Of a DNA stretch of 64,000 bases, positions 18,448 to 27,856 are shown in pieces (the first letter of the stretch is position 1; each line of letters starts with the position of its first letter). Position numbers and translations under genes: made by a program. The notes below the pieces were generated by a model that saw only the letters and a list, made by a program, of their open reading frames with translations, was not told where the DNA came from and searched no databases. This DNA comes from Tatumella ptyseos ATCC 33301 (GTDB taxonomy: Bacteria; Pseudomonadota; Gammaproteobacteria; Enterobacterales; Enterobacteriaceae). The DNA is taken from the NCBI RefSeq assembly GCF_000735525.1, contig NZ_JMPR01000013.1, positions 16,312 through 80,311 on the forward strand. The letters run 5' to 3'.

Positions 18448-19068
18448 TCAGACAGACTTTTCTGTGACAGGTTTCCGTTGTGTCAGTTCGCTGTGGCCGT
18501 TGCGGAACCAGGGTAAAAAGAACTGAATTAACGGGCCAATAGTCAGGGCATAAATCAGGGTGCCGGGCCCCACCGTGCCGCCTGCCAGCCAGCCGGTCAG
18601 TAAAACCGTCACTTCGATAACGGTACGAATGAGCCGTAATGAAATACCGGTACGACGGTGTATGCCGGTCATCAGGCCATCACGGGGGCCTGGACCGAAA
18701 CCGGCACAGATATACATGACGGTGGCAATCGCGTTCAGGATAATGGCTGCCACCAGCATCAGACAACGTGCTGCCAGCGAGGTGAGCGGCGGCATGACCG
18801 CGAGGGCGGCGTCAGTGGCCAACCCGAGAACGACAACATTACTCAGCGTCCCCAGGCCCGGGCGTTGCCGCAGAGGGATCCAGAAAAGTAATACCAGTGC
18901 GCCGGTCACAATCATTACGGTACCGACATTCACCGAAAGCCAGCGGGCGACGCCCAGATGAAAGACATCCCACGGGTCAGCACCCAGTCCGCAATGGATA
19001 TACAGGGCACACGAAATACCGTATATCGTTAATCCGCAATAAAGTTGTATCAGTCGTTTCAGCATCAT
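18448..19068 (-). CDS. YczE/YitT-family membrane protein
   Basis: Integral membrane protein of 206 residues with five or six hydrophobic segments; the conserved glycine-aspartate motifs GLGADPWDVFHLGV near residue 28 and GFGPGPRDGLMTGI near residue 128 are the repeat signature of the YczE/YyaS/YitT family. Function of the family is unknown. I start at ATG 19068 (ATGATGCTGAAACG) because CCGGGA lies just upstream. It is divergent from a MocR-type regulator 87 bases away; YczE genes are commonly paired with such a regulator (YczR), so direct control is likely. Confidence 0.85.
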   Translation of the reverse strand: MMLKRLIQLYCGLTIYGISCALYIHCGLGADPWDVFHLGVARWLSVNVGTVMIVTGALVLLFWIPLRQRPGLGTLSNVVVLGLATDAALAVMPPLTSLAARCLMLVAAIILNAIATVMYICAGFGPGPRDGLMTGIHRRTGISLRLIRTVIEVTVLLTGWLAGGTVGPGTLIYALTIGPLIQFFLPWFRNGHSELTQRKPVTEKSV

Positions 19069-19155
19069 TTTTTCCCGGTGGCAGGTTGACAGCAAAATGA
19101 TTGTTATCTGAAATGGATCGATAATTAATAGCCAGTTTAAATAAAGTGGATCTCT

Positions 19156-20586
19156 ATGTCTTTAAGACGCCTTGGTCATCACTCTCTGATAGAAATGCTG
19201 GGAAACTGGCAGCAAACACCTTCCCGGATCCCGCTGTGGCAGCAACTGGCGTCTGCCTTACGGTTGCTGGTTCTGGACGGGCGACTGGTACAGGGAACCC
19301 GCCTGCCCGGTGAGCGTGAACTTGCCACGGGACTGAAGATCAGTCGTACAACGGTCAGCAGTGCTTTATCCCTGTTGCGGGAACAGGGTTTCGTGCGAAG
19401 CCGGCAGGGCAGCGGCAGTCGCATTACGCTGCCGGAGGATGCTGTGCATATCCCGGGCTCGATGTCGGCGGGGAGTGCGCTGGATTTATCGACGGCTTCC
19501 CTGAGTGCCGGACCGGAAATTCATCAGGCATTTCGTCAGGCTTTACTACGCTACCCTGAGTATTCACTTGCCACGGGCTATGATCCCCGGGGATTACGTT
19601 CGCTGAGAGAGGCCATTGCACGCCGTTATTGTTCCCGTGGTTTACCCACACGACCGGACGAAGTGATGGTCGTGAACGGTGCGGTCAGCGGTCTGGCGTT
19701 GATTCTGCGGTGGCTGACCGGCCCCGGTGACCGGGTACTGGTCGATCATCCTACTTACCCTTCTGCACTATCGGCTATCCGCGGGGCTTCCTGCCAGCCA
19801 ATCGGTGTCTCTTTTTCAGAGGGACGCTGGGATCATGGCGGGCTGGCTGCCGCCCTGGCACAGACCTCGCCCCGGCTGGCGTATCTGATTGCGGATTACC
19901 ATAATCCGACCGGGTACTGTATGGGGGAAGAGAGCCGTGCGGAAATCACTGCACTGGCTGCCCGTTACCGGACGCCGCTGGTGATCGATGAGACGCTGGC
20001 AGAATTATGGTATCAGCAGCCTCCGCCGGCACCGGTGGCCGCTTTTGCCCGGCCGGGCGAAGTGATCTGCCTGGGCTCGGCGTCGAAAAGTTACTGGGGT
20101 GGCTTAAGGATTGGCTGGATACGGGCATCTGCATCGCAGATTGCCTCTCTGGTGCAGATACGTGATTCGCTGGATCTGGCTTCCCCGCTCACGGAGCAGG
20201 TGGTCTGTGAGTGGTTGCTGGATAACAGCGATCAGTTTTTACCGCAGCGCCGGCAGATGCTGCAACAGCGGCGGGATATCTGTGGTCAACTGATGCAGAC
20301 CTGGTTTCCGGCATGGAAATATCAGGTACCGGCGGGCGGCTTGTCTTTCTGGGTTGAGCTGCCGGGCCGGCTGGCGACCCGCTTTGCGTCACGTGCCAGT
20401 GAGGCGGGCATTCTTCTGGGGACCGGGACACGCTTCGGGATTTCAGGCGCGTTTGATCGCTATCTGCGTATGCCTTTCAGCGCAGATGAAGCCACATTAC
20501 AACAGGCCTTTCAGCGCCTGCAGCCGCTCTGGTCATCGTTACCCGATATGCCGGAGTTACCGCCTTCAGGCCGGTCAGTTTACTGA
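19156..20586 (+). CDS. MocR/PdxR-family regulator (GntR HTH plus aminotransferase domain), YczR type
   Basis: Transcription factor of 476 residues: an N-terminal GntR winged helix at about residues 20-90 (LPGERELATGLKISRTTVSSA) fused to a fold-type I aminotransferase domain that binds PLP as an effector. Lys311 in LGSASKSYWGGLRIGW is the expected PLP lysine, and DYHNPTGYCM and VIDETLAEL are present. It is divergent from the YczE-like membrane protein; the YczR-yczE pair is described elsewhere as regulator and target. PLP-linked regulation is inferred from the family. Confidence 0.9.
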   Translation: MSLRRLGHHSLIEMLGNWQQTPSRIPLWQQLASALRLLVLDGRLVQGTRLPGERELATGLKISRTTVSSALSLLREQGFVRSRQGSGSRITLPEDAVHIPGSMSAGSALDLSTASLSAGPEIHQAFRQALLRYPEYSLATGYDPRGLRSLREAIARRYCSRGLPTRPDEVMVVNGAVSGLALILRWLTGPGDRVLVDHPTYPSALSAIRGASCQPIGVSFSEGRWDHGGLAAALAQTSPRLAYLIADYHNPTGYCMGEESRAEITALAARYRTPLVIDETLAELWYQQPPPAPVAAFARPGEVICLGSASKSYWGGLRIGWIRASASQIASLVQIRDSLDLASPLTEQVVCEWLLDNSDQFLPQRRQMLQQRRDICGQLMQTWFPAWKYQVPAGGLSFWVELPGRLATRFASRASEAGILLGTGTRFGISGAFDRYLRMPFSADEATLQQAFQRLQPLWSSLPDMPELPPSGRSVY

Positions 20587-20999
20587 ATACCGCTGTCAGG
20601 CCATCAGTATTGCCGAGGTTGTTTTACCCGAATGACATCTGTCCGGACAAAGATAAGAATGACATATCGTTATGTATAAAGAGCCTGCCGGCCCGGCGAT
20701 TTTCGCATTTATAGCAATGTTTCTGATGGTTCAATGCGGACTGGTGTGGGAGGAAAGGGCACTGATCAGCCTGCGGGAATGTCTGCCGTTTGCGGATCCT
20801 GCTGTCAGTCAGGGGTTAGTCAGTGTAAAGGAAACGACTTTATCGCTGACAACCCTAGCCGAACTTAATAAAATCCGATAAATTACAGAAGTGATAAGTA
20901 ATTGTTTATATATAACAATAAAGAATAACAAACTAACTTCCCGTTCCGGACGACGGCTTCCGGTTCAGGTGCGTTGTTAGTTCTCAGCAAGGAACTCAG
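20587..20999. other. intergenic region ahead of the ABC importer operon
   Basis: 413 bases. A 69-codon frame at 20672-20881 has one hydrophobic stretch but lacks any recognisable motif and I do not accept it. The segment 20882-20935 is AT-rich and holds an inverted repeat, probably the promoter/operator of the importer. Confidence 0.4.
20901..20919. promoter_or_regulatory. operator-like inverted repeat upstream of the ABC importer
   Basis: ATTGTT/AACAAT arms separated by a 7-base AT centre, about 80 bases before the start of the substrate-binding protein. No regulator can be assigned. Confidence 0.35.
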
Positions 21000-22568
21000 A
21001 TGAAAAAAACATTGATAGGTCTCGCGCTGGCTATGATGACGACGTCCATGGCCGCGTTCAGTGCAACTCCTCCTGACACGCTCGTTGTCGCTCAGTCTCT
21101 GGATGATGCTATCAGCTTCGATCCGGCACAGGGTTTTGAGCTGTCGACCGTACAATCCTTTAACAGCCTTTATCAGCGCCTGTTGCAATCTGATCCGTCA
21201 AATCCGGTGGATCTGCGTCCGACGCTGGCTTCTTCCTGGAAGGCGGGTGCGGATAATCGCAGCCTGGTGTTTACGCTGCGTGACGGAGCCAAATTTGCCA
21301 GCGGTAACCCGGTGCGTCCGGAAGATGTGATCTTCTCTCTGTCACGTGTGGTGAAACTGAATCTTGAGCCTTCCTTTATCCTGACGCAATTAGGCTGGAA
21401 CGCGAAGAACGTCGATAGCGAACTGACCAAAGTGAGTGACAATCAGGTTGCTATCCACTGGACCGCCGATGTCAGCCCGTCCTTTGTCCTGAGCCTATTA
21501 TCTGCACCGGTTGCTTCTATTGTTGATGAAAAAGAGGCCGATAGCCACCAGGTGCAGGGTGATTTGGGTCACCAGTGGCTGAACACCCACTCCGCCGGTA
21601 GCGGCCCGTATCAGATCCGTCGCTATGTCCCGCATGAAGTTCTGCTGATGACCGCCAACCCGGACTCTCCGGCAGGAGCGCCTAAGCTTAAGAATGTCCT
21701 GATCAAAAACGTGCCGGAAGTCGCTACCCGCCTCTTACTGGTTGAGCAGGGCGATGCGGATATTGCCCGTAACCTGGGCAGTGATCAGTTCAGTGCATTG
21801 AAAAACAAACCCGGCGTGAAGCCGGTCGCGGTCCCTATCGCATCACTTTACTATTTATTGTTTAACGTGAAGTCTTCTCCGGTGATGGCTAACCCGGCAT
21901 TCTGGGAAGCTGCACGTTATCTGTTTGATTATAATGGTATTGCTAATGATCTGCTCAGAGGCCAGTTCTCTGTGCATCAGACCTTCTTGCCGGATGGTTA
22001 CCTGGGCGCGTTAAAAGATACGCCATATACCTACAACCCGGAAAAAGCGAAAGCCATCCTGGCGAAAGCCGGACTGAAAAATGTCAGCTTCAACCTGATC
22101 GTCAATAACCAGCCACCTTATCTGGATATTGCTCAGGCATTACAGGCAAGTTTTGCGAAAGCTGGCGTGAAGGTTACCCTTATCCCGGGGATCAGCAGTG
22201 AAATTACGGCGAAGATTTCCAGCCATAAATTCGATGCGACGGTCACGTCCTGGGGGCCTGACTACTTTGACCCGAACTCAAATGCGGCCGCTTTTGCCTC
22301 AAACCCTGAAAATGGCAGCAGTACACTGGCCGCCCGTGCAGGCTGGGATATTCCTGCATTAACGGCAGAAACGAAGCAGGCTGTCGGTGAGAGCGATAAC
22401 CAGCAACGTGCCGCGATGTATCAGAAACTGCAGCGTCAGGTACTGAAAAGTTCGCCTTATGTGATTGGTCTGCAGGCGCGTCAGCTGATCGCATTACGCG
22501 ATAATCTGAAAGGTTATCAGCAGGGCATGAACCCGGATATGGTGTTCTACAACCAGGTGACGAAGTAA
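21000..22568 (+). CDS. ABC importer substrate-binding protein, SBP_bac_5 (peptide/opine) family
   Basis: Periplasmic solute receptor of 522 residues, the usual size for the DppA/OppA cluster. It has a Sec signal peptide (MKKTLIGLALAMMTTSMAAF, cleavage near residue 22) and the family core LRPTLASSWKAGADNRSLVFTL with LRDGAKFASGNPVRPEDV. AAGGAACTCAG upstream is the ribosome binding site. First gene of a five-gene operon whose genes all overlap. The permease and twin ATPase pattern is that of di/oligopeptide, nickel, opine or glycoside-type importers; ligand unknown. Confidence 0.92.
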   Translation: MKKTLIGLALAMMTTSMAAFSATPPDTLVVAQSLDDAISFDPAQGFELSTVQSFNSLYQRLLQSDPSNPVDLRPTLASSWKAGADNRSLVFTLRDGAKFASGNPVRPEDVIFSLSRVVKLNLEPSFILTQLGWNAKNVDSELTKVSDNQVAIHWTADVSPSFVLSLLSAPVASIVDEKEADSHQVQGDLGHQWLNTHSAGSGPYQIRRYVPHEVLLMTANPDSPAGAPKLKNVLIKNVPEVATRLLLVEQGDADIARNLGSDQFSALKNKPGVKPVAVPIASLYYLLFNVKSSPVMANPAFWEAARYLFDYNGIANDLLRGQFSVHQTFLPDGYLGALKDTPYTYNPEKAKAILAKAGLKNVSFNLIVNNQPPYLDIAQALQASFAKAGVKVTLIPGISSEITAKISSHKFDATVTSWGPDYFDPNSNAAAFASNPENGSSTLAARAGWDIPALTAETKQAVGESDNQQRAAMYQKLQRQVLKSSPYVIGLQARQLIALRDNLKGYQQGMNPDMVFYNQVTK

Positions 22569-23620
22569 TGGCAACCTCAGCGCAACCTTCGAGTCGCGCT
22601 GCGGGTTTGGGGCGGCTTGTACAGCGCCTCGCCGGTAACCTGTTATCACTGGTAGTGACACTTTTAGGTCTGCTGGCGTTTACCTTCACGCTGTCTCATC
22701 TTTCACCTGTCGATCCGGTGTTACAGCTGGTGGGGGATCATGCGAGTGCGTCTACGTATGCGCAGGTCCGCCATCAGCTGGGGTTAGACCAGTCTGTGCC
22801 GCGGCAGTTCTGGGATTACCTGAAGCAACTGGCCCACGGTAATCTGGGGATTTCACAGAGCACCGGGCAGCCGGTACTCAGTGATTTACTGCGGACTTTC
22901 CCGGCGACATTCACGCTGGCCACCTGCTCGCTGATTGTCGGTGCCGTCTGCGGCATCAGCCTGGCGCTGATTTCGGTCTGGCGTCCGAAAAGCTGGATCG
23001 ATCATCTGGCGCGGATTGTCTCTTTGCTGGGCTATTCCGTCCCGGTATTCTGGTTCGGCCTGCTGGGCTTGCTGCTGTTTTATGCGGTACTGCACTGGTC
23101 AGCCGGTCCCGGCCAACTGGATGATTTGTATACGTATACGCTGGAACCGAAAACAGGAATTGTGCTGATTGATAGCTGGTTGTCCGGTGATCGTGCCATG
23201 TTTATCAATGCATTAGCCCATCTGTGGCTGCCGGTGGCGACGCTGGGATTATTATCCACCGCATCGATTACCCGCCTGTTACGCGCGACCTTACTGGAAG
23301 AGAACAGCAAAGAATATGTCACTCTCGCTCTGGCGAAAGGGGCAAGCCGCTGGCGTATTCTCTGGCATCATTTACTGCCGAATACCCGGGGAACATTGAT
23401 TACGGTGGTGATGCTTTCCTATGTGTCTCTGCTGGAAGGCTCCGTCTTAACAGAAAGCGTTTTTTCATGGCCCGGCATGGGACGTTATCTGACGAATGCG
23501 CTGTTTGCTGCTGATTTCCCTGCCATTCTGGGGACAACCTTAGTAGTGGGTGCCTGTTTTATCCTGATCAATGCGCTGACTGATGCGCTGGTCTGGCTCA
23601 CAGATCCGAGAACACGATGA
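22568..23620 (+). CDS. ABC importer permease, DppB type
   Basis: Inner-membrane permease of 350 residues with about six helices. N-terminal LLGLLAFTFTLSHLSPVDPV and the EAA-loop region YVTLALAKGASRWRILWHHLLPN are typical of the first permease of peptide-type importers. The start ATG shares its A with the stop TAA of the receptor gene (TAATG), so the two are translationally coupled. It ends with a 4-base ATGA overlap into the next permease. Confidence 0.93.
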   Translation: MATSAQPSSRAAGLGRLVQRLAGNLLSLVVTLLGLLAFTFTLSHLSPVDPVLQLVGDHASASTYAQVRHQLGLDQSVPRQFWDYLKQLAHGNLGISQSTGQPVLSDLLRTFPATFTLATCSLIVGAVCGISLALISVWRPKSWIDHLARIVSLLGYSVPVFWFGLLGLLLFYAVLHWSAGPGQLDDLYTYTLEPKTGIVLIDSWLSGDRAMFINALAHLWLPVATLGLLSTASITRLLRATLLEENSKEYVTLALAKGASRWRILWHHLLPNTRGTLITVVMLSYVSLLEGSVLTESVFSWPGMGRYLTNALFAADFPAILGTTLVVGACFILINALTDALVWLTDPRTR

Positions 23621-24468
23621 CTGAATTAACTTCCCGTTCATCTGCGACCCAATCCCGGCGCAAGATCCCGTTTTTACTGGCGCTTGGCTGCGGATTATTA
23701 ACCCTGCTGGTGCTGGCGGCGATTTTTGCTCCCTGGCTGGCACCGTTTGACCCGAATGCACAGAATATGGCTGGCCGGTTACTGCCGCCATCAGAGCTTC
23801 ACTGGCTGGGGACCGATAGCTTTGGCCGGGATCTGCTTTCCCGGGTGATTTACGGTACCCGTCCGACCCTGGTGCTGATCATTTTTATTCTGGTATTAAC
23901 CGTCCCGGTCGGGATGGCGGTCGGGATGGCGGCTGGCTATTTAGGTGGCTGGACAGAACGGGTCCTGATGCGTATTACCGATATTTTTCTGGCACTACCC
24001 AGCCTGGTGATTGCACTAGCGATGGTGGCGGTCCTGGGTCCGGGGTTACTGAATGGCGCATTAGCCCTGGCACTGACCAGTTGGCCGCCGTTTGCCCGTC
24101 AGGCCCGGGCGGAAACCCAGCAGTTGCGCCGCAGTGATTATCTGGCTGCTGCCAGAATGCAGGGTATTCGTGGACTGCCATTGATTCTGGGCCACATTTT
24201 ACCGCTCTGTTTACCGAGCGCCGTCGTGCGTGCTGCGCTGAGTCTCGGGGGGATTATTCTGTCCGCTGCTGGCTTAGGCTTTCTGGGGATGGGGGTTCGT
24301 CCACCGACCGCGGAATGGGGCTCCATGGTTGCTGAAGGGGGCAAAGTGATTTTCGACCAGTGGTGGGTGGCTGCGGCACCGGGCGGAGCCATTTTGCTGG
24401 CCAGCCTGACCTTTAATTTCATTGGTGACGGTCTGCGCGACCGACTGGATAGCCGTCATGACAGTTGA
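23617..24468 (+). CDS. ABC importer permease, DppC type
   Basis: Second inner-membrane permease, 283 residues. It has the characteristic N-terminal helix followed by WLAPFDPNAQNMAGRLLPPS and HWLGTDSFGRDLLSRVIYGTR, and the EAA loop SDYLAAARMQGIRGLPLILG. Overlaps the preceding permease by 4 bases and the following ATPase gene by 11. Confidence 0.93.
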   Translation: MTELTSRSSATQSRRKIPFLLALGCGLLTLLVLAAIFAPWLAPFDPNAQNMAGRLLPPSELHWLGTDSFGRDLLSRVIYGTRPTLVLIIFILVLTVPVGMAVGMAAGYLGGWTERVLMRITDIFLALPSLVIALAMVAVLGPGLLNGALALALTSWPPFARQARAETQQLRRSDYLAAARMQGIRGLPLILGHILPLCLPSAVVRAALSLGGIILSAAGLGFLGMGVRPPTAEWGSMVAEGGKVIFDQWWVAAAPGGAILLASLTFNFIGDGLRDRLDSRHDS

Positions 24469-25297
24469 ATCGACTCCTTTTATTATTGCGGAGAGGTTAT
24501 CCATTGGACTGCCGGAAGGTCGTGCTCTGGTTAACGATATCTCATTCCGTCTGGGGCGTGAGCGTGTGGCGCTGGTGGGTGAATCCGGGTCAGGGAAGTC
24601 ACTGACGGCACGCAGCCTGATGGGGCTGCTGGCGCCGACGCTGACAGTGAATGCACAGGAACTGACGATTGCCGGGAATAATGCTCTGACACTCACTCCG
24701 CGTGACTGGACACGGTTACGTGGCGGTAAGGTCGCTATGGTCATGCAGGACCCGAAATATGCCCTGAACCCCTCCCGCACCATCGGCTGGCAGGTGGAAG
24801 AGCCATTGATCCTGCACCGGTCACTCAGCCGCCGCCAGCGTCGGGAAAAAGTGCTCGAAATGCTGGATGCGGTAGGGTTACCGAATCCGCAACAGCTGAT
24901 TAAACGTTATCCGAATCAGCTATCCGGCGGGATGGGGCAGCGCATTATGCTGGCGATAGCGTTGATCACCGATCCGGAGTTCCTGATTGCCGATGAACCG
25001 ACGTCGGCGTTAGACCATAGGATGCGTGACCAGGTGCTGGCCTTGATCCAGGACCTGGTGTCACAACGGGATATGGGCCTGCTGCTGATCAGTCATGATT
25101 TACAGCAGGTCGCAGACCATTGTCAGCGTGTGATGGTGATGTATAAAGGGCGGATTCTGGATTCTCTGCCGGCGTCAGAACTGGCCCATGCCAGCCATCC
25201 TTATACCCGTACCTTGTGGGCGTGTCGTCCGGGCCTGGCGACGAAAGGTCAGCGCTTACCCACCTTAGATCGTGCAGCACTGGAGGCGTTACCATGA
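24458..25297 (+). CDS. ABC importer ATPase, DppD type
   Basis: First nucleotide-binding subunit, 279 residues. Walker A GESGSGKS (about residues 46-53), a Q-loop MQDPKYALNPS, signature LSGGMGQRI, Walker B FLIADEPTSALD and H-loop ISHD are all intact. The start ATG at 24458 lies inside the end of the upstream permease gene; an upstream in-frame ATG at 24422 would extend the overlap without adding conserved residues. Ends with an ATGA overlap into the second ATPase. Confidence 0.93.
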   Translation: MTVESTPFIIAERLSIGLPEGRALVNDISFRLGRERVALVGESGSGKSLTARSLMGLLAPTLTVNAQELTIAGNNALTLTPRDWTRLRGGKVAMVMQDPKYALNPSRTIGWQVEEPLILHRSLSRRQRREKVLEMLDAVGLPNPQQLIKRYPNQLSGGMGQRIMLAIALITDPEFLIADEPTSALDHRMRDQVLALIQDLVSQRDMGLLLISHDLQQVADHCQRVMVMYKGRILDSLPASELAHASHPYTRTLWACRPGLATKGQRLPTLDRAALEALP

Positions 25298-25971
25298 GTG
25301 TTATCCGGCTGACCGGCGTGAATGTCTATCACCCGGAGGGCTATCATTTGCGCCAGGTGGTGGAAGATGCCAGCCTCAATGTCGCTTCCGGCGAATGTTT
25401 TGGTCTGGTCGGCCCTTCCGGCTGCGGGAAATCTTCTCTGCTCTGGGTGATGGCGGGATTGAATCCTCACTGGCAGGGAGAAATGACTCTGGCGGGGACT
25501 GACGTTTTACCGGGTAAAGAATTTACCGGACAGGTGCGTCGTGATGTCCAAATGGTATTCCAGGATCCGTATGCCTCGCTGCACCCGCGTCACCGGTTAC
25601 GCCGTACACTGGCAGAGCCGCTGAAACGGTTCGGGTTCGATAACATCGATGACCGGATCCGCCAGGGGTTCCGTGAGGTAGGGCTGGATACGGCGTTAAT
25701 CGACCGTTACCCTCATCAGTTATCCGGCGGACAACGTCAGCGGGTGGCGATAGTCCGCGCATTGTTACTGCAGCCAAAGATCCTGTTACTGGATGAACCG
25801 ACCTCGGCGCTGGATATGTCAGTGCAGGCGGAAATCCTTAACCTGCTGAATGATCTGAAACAAAACAGCCAGTTAACCATGGTGCTGGTCAGCCATGACC
25901 CGGATGTGATTGACCATATGTGTGATCGCTCCGTCGTGATGAGCGCAGGACATCTGTCCCATAGCGCCTGA
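25294..25971 (+). CDS. ABC importer ATPase, DppF type (short)
   Basis: Second nucleotide-binding subunit, 225 residues, shorter than DppF/OppF (about 330) because it lacks the C-terminal oligopeptide/dipeptide extension. Walker A GPSGCGKSS, signature LSGGQRQRVAI, Walker B ILLLDEPTSALD and switch VSHD are present, so it should hydrolyse ATP. Start ATG 25294 forms an ATGA overlap with the preceding stop. Last gene of the operon, followed by a strong stem-loop. Confidence 0.92.
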   Translation: MSVIRLTGVNVYHPEGYHLRQVVEDASLNVASGECFGLVGPSGCGKSSLLWVMAGLNPHWQGEMTLAGTDVLPGKEFTGQVRRDVQMVFQDPYASLHPRHRLRRTLAEPLKRFGFDNIDDRIRQGFREVGLDTALIDRYPHQLSGGQRQRVAIVRALLLQPKILLLDEPTSALDMSVQAEILNLLNDLKQNSQLTMVLVSHDPDVIDHMCDRSVVMSAGHLSHSA

Positions 25972-25984
25972 TCGTCCGGCATCA

Positions 25985-26014
25985 CCCCGGGATAAGTCCG
26001 TACTTATCCCGGGG
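25985..26014. terminator. stem-loop after the ABC importer operon
   Basis: Perfect 13-bp inverted repeat CCCCGGGATAAGT/ACTTATCCCGGGG with a CCGT loop, starting 13 bases after the stop of the last ATPase gene. No T-run follows, so it may act by stabilising the mRNA end. Confidence 0.6.
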
Positions 26015-26385
26015 AAGCGACACCATGTTTAACGCCTTATTCCCGCCGATACGTCCCTTGCGACTTTTTTTCCCCTGTCATCCACCCATCGATAGTGTTC
26101 TGACGTCCGTGCCTGTTCCTTACCACCCGTCATACTTTGCAGGGCCGCTATGCAGCGAAACCCGTGTTTGCGGCAAAGGCGGTTACGGACAGGAGAGCCT
26201 GATGTCTGCCCTGAGCTGAGCCGGGCGGAGAGCAGGAGTGATACCCGTTTACCGCATGGAAATATCGCCGCAGGGGTTCCGGGGCCGGTCGCGGGATGCA
26301 GAAAGAACAAGGAGATCGGTTCGCGGTTCACGGGTGTCAGAACGACAAAGGGAACAGACGAGGGAATGCTGGCCGGAGGGCAGAT
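26015..26385. other. intergenic region, no gene seen
   Basis: About 370 bases between the importer operon and the ProP-like gene terminator. Overlapping frames on both strands are rich in Arg, Gly and Pro and look non-coding. Confidence 0.4.
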
Positions 26386-26412
26386 AAAAAAACGCCGGGC
26401 AAGGTGCCCGGC
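26386..26412 (-). terminator. Rho-independent terminator of the ProP-like gene
   Basis: Read on the minus strand: stem GCCGGGC/GCCCGGC with a five-base loop, then G and seven T. It lies 18 bases after the stop codon of the symporter gene. Confidence 0.9.
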
Positions 26413-26429
26413 GGGAATGACCGCAAAAA

Positions 26430-27803
26430 TTACTGTGGTGTCGTGTTTTTCGCGTCAGTTTTCTTGTTGCGGCGCTGGAGCTTTTTGATCAGGTTCAGCG
26501 CTTCTGCTTTAGTGGCGACAGCAGGTGTTGAGCCACGCAGTGGCTTACGGGCTGTTTCACGCAGAGTAAATACGGTGATCAGACCAATCACCCCGGCGGC
26601 CATCAGGTAGTAAGCCGGGATCATCAGGTTATGTGTTTTCTCAACCAGCCATGCGGTCAGCAACGGTGTCGTACCACCGAACAGTGAGACGGAGAGGTTA
26701 AATCCGATCGCCAGGGCACTGTAACGGATATCGGTGGTAAATAATGCCGGCAAGGTGGCAGGCATGGTGCCGCTGAAACAGGTATGGACGAAACCAAGAA
26801 TGATCAGGCCGAAAAAGACGCCCCACATGCTCCCTGAACCAATCAGCATCAGGCAGGGAACGGACAGAATAATCAGACCAATTGCACCCCCGGCAATCAC
26901 CGGACGACGACCCACTTTATCTGTCCAGTGGCCCCAGAACAGGGTCAGAGGCATCATCACAAACATCACCACCATCACCAGGATCAGGCTGCTTAACTCG
27001 CTCAGACCCAGAATACCGGTCAGGTAGCTTGGCATATACGATGTCAGCATGTAGTTTGAGACATTGAACAGCAATACCAGACCGATACATTTCAGCATCT
27101 GGGCGCGGTATTTATGCATCATCTGGAACAGACCCAGGCGCGGCTTGCTGTGCTCCAGGGCTTCCTGTTTTTCCATGTGTTGCTGGAATGCTGGTGTTTC
27201 TTCCAGTTTTAAACGCACATACAAACCGAACAGGCCGAGCGGTGCGGCAATAAAGAACGGAATTCTCCATCCCCAGTCCAGCATGGTCTGTGCAGGCATC
27301 ACGGAGGTCAGTCCTGTCACCAGACCGGCACCCAGCAGATAACCCCCCAGAGTACCGAACTCCAGGAAACTGCCCATAAATCCACGGCGCTTATCGGTGG
27401 AGTATTCAGCGATAAAGGTCGCAGCACCACCATATTCCCCGCCGGTGGAGAAGCCCTGCAGCAGACGCGCGGCCAGTAACAGGATAGGCGCCATAATGCC
27501 GATACTGTTATAAGAAGGGATCAGCCCGATACAGAATGTGCCGATGGCCATCATAATCATGGTGATCGCCAGAATTTTCTGGCGACCATACCGGTCTCCC
27601 AGCGGGCCAAAGACCATACCGCCTAAAGGACGCACCAGGAAGGCGGCAGCAAAGGTACCGAAGGTGGCGATAAGCTGTGCAGCCGCGCTGGTGTCTGCAA
27701 AAAAGACTTTACCGATGGTGACAGCCAGATAGCTGAACACACCAAAGTCGAACCATTCCATGGCATTACCCAGAGCTGCGGCACCGACGGCGCGCTTCAG
27801 CAT
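26430..27803 (-). CDS. ProP-like MFS osmolyte/metabolite:H+ symporter, N-terminus apparently frame-shifted
   Basis: Major facilitator of the metabolite:H+ symporter family, 457 residues from the only in-frame ATG (27803), 12 helices. Landmarks shared with ProP: LGNAMEWFDFGVFSY, GDRYGRQKILAITM, GFSTGGEYGGAA, RRGFMGS, ALEETPAFQQH-like EETPAFQQH and LPALFTTDIRYSALA. The C-terminus is shorter than that of E. coli ProP and lacks its long coiled coil. Upstream of ATG 27803 the same frame stays open for about 34 more codons and encodes KKPKELTVDDITIVDND, which matches the ProP N-terminus, yet contains no ATG, GTG or TTG; a well-placed GAGG and ATG (27901) lie one frame away. Either a sequence error, a decayed start or ribosomal/transcriptional slippage is needed. 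Substrate (proline, betaine or other) not determined. Confidence 0.85.
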   Translation of the reverse strand: MLKRAVGAAALGNAMEWFDFGVFSYLAVTIGKVFFADTSAAAQLIATFGTFAAAFLVRPLGGMVFGPLGDRYGRQKILAITMIMMAIGTFCIGLIPSYNSIGIMAPILLLAARLLQGFSTGGEYGGAATFIAEYSTDKRRGFMGSFLEFGTLGGYLLGAGLVTGLTSVMPAQTMLDWGWRIPFFIAAPLGLFGLYVRLKLEETPAFQQHMEKQEALEHSKPRLGLFQMMHKYRAQMLKCIGLVLLFNVSNYMLTSYMPSYLTGILGLSELSSLILVMVVMFVMMPLTLFWGHWTDKVGRRPVIAGGAIGLIILSVPCLMLIGSGSMWGVFFGLIILGFVHTCFSGTMPATLPALFTTDIRYSALAIGFNLSVSLFGGTTPLLTAWLVEKTHNLMIPAYYLMAAGVIGLITVFTLRETARKPLRGSTPAVATKAEALNLIKKLQRRNKKTDAKNTTPQ

Positions 27804-27848
27804 GTCGTTATCGACGATAGTAATATCATCGACCGTCAGCTCTTTCGG

Positions 27849-27856
27849 TTTTTTTT
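27849..27856 (-). other. A8 homopolymer (slippery-type) between upstream ATG and ProP-like frame
   Basis: On the minus strand eight consecutive A separate the frame opened by ATG 27901 from the frame of the symporter. Reading one A twice would join the two frames. The run is a natural point for a sequencing error, phase variation or -1 slippage; residues of the symporter frame upstream of it also look protein-like, so the true shift point may be nearer the ATG. Confidence 0.45.

Noticed and set aside
20672-20881. 69-codon frame with a hydrophobic segment before the ABC importer
   Set aside because: No ribosome binding site of note and no recognisable family; composition is compatible with chance.
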